From Candidatus Afararchaeum irisae (GTDB taxonomy: Archaea > Halobacteriota > Halobacteria > Halobacteriales > Afararchaeaceae): a DNA stretch of 47,673 nucleotides. Numbering within the stretch: position 1 is the first letter of the stretch; each line of letters begins with the position of its first letter. The position numbers and the translations under genes were made by a program. The stretch spans positions 11,134-58,806 of the forward strand of contig JAXIOF010000048.1 in assembly GCA_034190545.1 (NCBI GenBank), written 5' to 3'. Below are positions 45,260 through 47,673 of the stretch, in pieces. The notes under the pieces are model-generated. The model searched no databases. It was not told the origin of the DNA and saw only the letters and a program-made list of their open reading frames with translations.

Positions 45260-47631
45260 CTGACACGGACACGGAAACGGACACACAGAAGGAGACGGAA
45301 TACAGCTGTCCAGTCGAGGGATGTGACTTCTCGTCGGACAACGTAGGCTCCGTCAAGGGTCATCTATCTCGGAAGGAGACTGACGGTCATAAAGGTCTAA
45401 CAGCCAAGGCTGGAACGGGTGACACGGTCGAGGTCGTAGGGGAGCCGAGAACTGAGACAGACGAGTCCGACGAGGCTCTCAACGGATCGGACTCCGAAAA
45501 CACCGAGGAAAGCCGACCGACGGAGACAAAGCCCAGCCTCGAAGACCCCGACTACTACCTCAACAGGGAGCTGAGCGAACTTGAGTTCCAGAGACGTGTC
45601 CTCCATGAAGCCGTCGACGACAGAAACCCTCTACTCGAACGCGTGAGATTCCTGTCGATATTCACGAGGAACATGGACGAGTTCTTCATGAAGAGGGTCG
45701 GTGGTCTCAAACAGCAGATAGCCGCGGGTGTGACCGAGCTAACTCCCGACGGAATGACTCCTCAAGAACAGCTAGACGCCATACTCGAACAGTCGCGTGA
45801 GATGTTCGAGAGACAGTCCGACTGTTACAGAGACTGCGTCCTCCCCGAACTCACGGAGGAGGGGGTGGAAGTACTCGATTACGACGACCTCTCCGACGCC
45901 GAGAGGAGGCGTATGAGACAGAGGTTCAAGGAAGAGATACTCCCGGTTCTGACTCCCCTGACGTTCGACCCCGCACATCCTTTCCCATTCATATCCAACC
46001 TCTCTCTTTCACTCGGTGTCCTCACGAAGGGCGAAGACGACGAGGAGCCCGTCTTCTCACGTATCAAGATACCGAAGAACAGACCCCGTTTACTCGAAGT
46101 CGAATCCGAAGGCGAGGACGAGAACCGCGACGGAGACACGAGGTTCGTCCTCATCGAGGACGTCATAGCCGACAGCCTCGACCTGATCTTCCCCTCCGTC
46201 GAGATCGTCGACTGTTCGAGCTTCCGTGTCACGCGGAACGCCGAGGTCAAACGTAACGAGGAGGTCGCCGAGGATCTCATAGAGATGATAGAGGAGGTTC
46301 TGCGGGAGAGACGTTTCGCGACAGTCGTCCGTCTCGAAGTCGAGGAGGGAACCCCCGACGCGATACTCGATGTCCTCACCCAACAGCTCGAAGTCGACGA
46401 AGACGAGGTATTCGAGCTACAGCCACCTCTCGACATGGGCGACCTCTCGAGGCTTACCGAGGTCGAAAGACCCGACCTGAGCCTCGAAGCCTGGACTCCT
46501 CAGCCACATCCGCGTCTCTTGGGCGACGGCAGCGTCTTCGACGAGATAAGGTCTAAGGACATACTACTCCACCATCCCTACCACTCCTTCGAGGGGACTG
46601 TACAGCGTTTTCTCGACGAGGCGGCTTCCGATCCCGACGTCCTAGCCATAAAGCTGGCTATCTACCGTACTGCGCCCGACTCGAAGGTCATAGAAAGCAT
46701 AATACAGGCTGCGAAGAACGGAAAACAGGTCGCTGTGATGGTCGAGCTAAAGGCACGTTTCGACGAGGAGAACAACCTTAGATGGGTCGAACAGCTTGAG
46801 GAGGAGGGAATACACGTCGCGTACGGAACCCTCGGATACAAGACACATACCAAGACAGCACTCGCAGTACGTGACGAGTCCGACGGCGTAAGGATCTACT
46901 CACACGTCGCGACCGGAAACTACCACTCCGAGACTGCGAAGGGCTATACCGATCTCGGTCTCCTGACAGCCGACGAGGAGATAGGACACGACGTCATGAA
47001 GCTCTTCAACTTCTTCACGGGACATTCCCACCACGACGACTACGACGAGCTTCTCGTAGCACCCGGTAACATGCGCGAGAGGTTCTCCGATCTCATCCGT
47101 AACGAGGCAGACGTCGCGAGACGTGGAGGCGACGCACGTATAGTCGCCAAGATGAACCGGCTCGAAGACCCCGAGATAGTCAGACTCCTCTACGAGGCTT
47201 CTGTCGCAGGCGTCGAGATAGAGTTGGTCGTACGTGACATCTGCCGTCTGCGTCCGGGTATCGAGGGCGTGAGCGACAACATAGAGGTCACGAGCATAGT
47301 CGGAAGGTTCCTCGAACACTCACGTATATTCAGATTCGAGAACGACGACCCGGGCTACTACATAGGATCAGCCGACTGGATGACGAGGAACCTCGACAGC
47401 CGCGTCGAGGCTGTCACTCCTATCCACGACTCCGACCTCCAGAGCCAGCTCGACGAGATTCTGAGAATAGCCCTGAGCGACAACACGAAGTCGTGGGAGA
47501 TGAAGCCCGACGGCAGCTACGTCCAGAACACACCCGACGGCGACCAAGCCGTAAACTCACAGGAGGCTCTCATGGAGAAGACGCGTCACGAAGTCGAGGA
47601 GACGAGACGCAGGATGCTTGATAGTGTTTAG
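45256..47631 (+). CDS. ppk1: Polyphosphate kinase 1 with N-terminal C2H2-like zinc-finger motif
   Basis: A 791-residue enzyme that reversibly polymerises the gamma-phosphate of ATP into polyphosphate. The PPK1 domains run from about residue 96 (YYLNRELSELEFQRRVL) to 760. The phosphoryl-accepting histidine is probably His550 in IYSHVATGNYHSETAKGYTD, and other motifs are HHPYHSFEGTVQRFLDEA, VMVELKARFDEENNLRW and GSADWMTRNLDSRVEA. The first 90 residues are extra and hold Cys18, Cys23, His36 and His45 (C-x4-C-x12-H-x8-H), a C2H2-like finger followed by an acidic linker. It is coupled to the upstream metallophosphatase. The finger is unusual for PPK1. Confidence 0.94.
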   Translation: MTDTDTETDTQKETEYSCPVEGCDFSSDNVGSVKGHLSRKETDGHKGLTAKAGTGDTVEVVGEPRTETDESDEALNGSDSENTEESRPTETKPSLEDPDYYLNRELSELEFQRRVLHEAVDDRNPLLERVRFLSIFTRNMDEFFMKRVGGLKQQIAAGVTELTPDGMTPQEQLDAILEQSREMFERQSDCYRDCVLPELTEEGVEVLDYDDLSDAERRRMRQRFKEEILPVLTPLTFDPAHPFPFISNLSLSLGVLTKGEDDEEPVFSRIKIPKNRPRLLEVESEGEDENRDGDTRFVLIEDVIADSLDLIFPSVEIVDCSSFRVTRNAEVKRNEEVAEDLIEMIEEVLRERRFATVVRLEVEEGTPDAILDVLTQQLEVDEDEVFELQPPLDMGDLSRLTEVERPDLSLEAWTPQPHPRLLGDGSVFDEIRSKDILLHHPYHSFEGTVQRFLDEAASDPDVLAIKLAIYRTAPDSKVIESIIQAAKNGKQVAVMVELKARFDEENNLRWVEQLEEEGIHVAYGTLGYKTHTKTALAVRDESDGVRIYSHVATGNYHSETAKGYTDLGLLTADEEIGHDVMKLFNFFTGHSHHDDYDELLVAPGNMRERFSDLIRNEADVARRGGDARIVAKMNRLEDPEIVRLLYEASVAGVEIELVVRDICRLRPGIEGVSDNIEVTSIVGRFLEHSRIFRFENDDPGYYIGSADWMTRNLDSRVEAVTPIHDSDLQSQLDEILRIALSDNTKSWEMKPDGSYVQNTPDGDQAVNSQEALMEKTRHEVEETRRRMLDSV

Positions 47632-47673
47632 TTCGAATCCTTACCGGTGAGATACGGCCAGATGTTCGGTTCG
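47632..47673. other. Unassigned 3' flank
   Basis: These 42 bases after ppk1 contain a short TTCGAATCC that recalls a tRNA T-loop, but no stem can be formed. Nothing is assigned. Confidence 0.3.

Noticed and set aside
5000-47600. Recurrent ACGTCGTC/GACGAC strings as possible CRISPR or interspersed repeats
   Set aside because: They are in-frame Asp/Glu/Val codon runs inside genes with no regular spacing; no CRISPR array or cas gene was seen.
47634-47644. TTCGAATCC resembling a tRNA T-loop near the right edge
   Set aside because: No flanking T-stem or acceptor stem can be formed on either strand.

Overview
The window is chromosomal DNA of a halophilic archaeon, most likely of the class Halobacteria. 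The evidence is strongly acidic proteins (Asp/Glu-rich tails and linkers), twin-arginine lipoprotein signals, a TFB transcription factor, a UPF0058 protein, archaeal TrmY and PilB/PilC-type secretion genes. TATA boxes about 26-27 nt upstream of start codons mark leaderless transcripts. Base composition is only moderately GC-rich, and ATA (Ile) and AGG/AGA (Arg) codons are unusually common for a haloarchaeon, so a divergent lineage is possible. Genes are packed very tightly: no gene-free stretch exceeds 300 bases, many same-strand neighbours overlap by 4 nt (ATGA), and three convergent pairs share a single CTAG as both stop codons.

Layout. 1-2.4 kb: end of a PQQ-type beta-propeller, then a tusA-yeeE sulfur trafficking pair. 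2.5-6.8 kb: a Tat lipoprotein hydrolase, a two-gene MgtE-type cation transporter, a coiled-coil protein and a duplicated PhoU/TrkA-C regulator. 6.8-10.6 kb: PncC/CinA-C, CobQ/CbiP and an exported Lon-like (S16) protease. 10.7-12.9 kb: tRNA-Pro(GGG) followed by an island of small unrecognised membrane proteins. 13-15.3 kb: more membrane proteins and a Met/Gly-rich small protein. 15.3-23.6 kb: trmY and a long minus-strand corrin-ring operon, cbiT-cbiL-cbiF-cbiG-cbiH-cbiH-ferredoxin-beta-propeller-cobT. 23.8-26.4 kb: aminotransferase, UPF0058, a 47-residue membrane protein and tfb. 26.5-30.1 kb: pilB-pilC. 30.1-33.6 kb: a YcaO azoline-type cyclodehydratase and an orphan PAS/GAF histidine kinase. 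33.8-35.6 kb: purK-purE. 35.6-40.9 kb: a branched-chain amino-acid type ABC transporter (livHMGF) with a convergent binding-protein gene. 41-44.5 kb: UspA, dienelactone hydrolase, phosphoribosyltransferase and erythromycin-esterase-like genes. 44.5-47.6 kb: a metallophosphatase and polyphosphate kinase.

Most notable. (1) The LivJ-like binding protein (39564-40946) reads as a circular permutation: after its lipoprotein signal the canonical second half of the fold comes first, and the canonical first half follows through a short linker. (2) A fused E1-like/YcaO protein keeps the C-terminal PxPxP of azoline-forming enzymes and carries a Cys/Gly-rich insertion, with no precursor peptide visible. 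(3) A divergent phosphoribosyltransferase/esterase-like/dienelactone hydrolase/Usp cluster has no assigned function. (4) A C2H2-like zinc-finger motif sits on the N-terminus of polyphosphate kinase, which is translationally coupled to a phosphatase. (5) A beta-propeller and a three-cysteine ferredoxin are embedded in the corrin operon. Several paired or palindromic motifs upstream of promoters look like unassigned operators.
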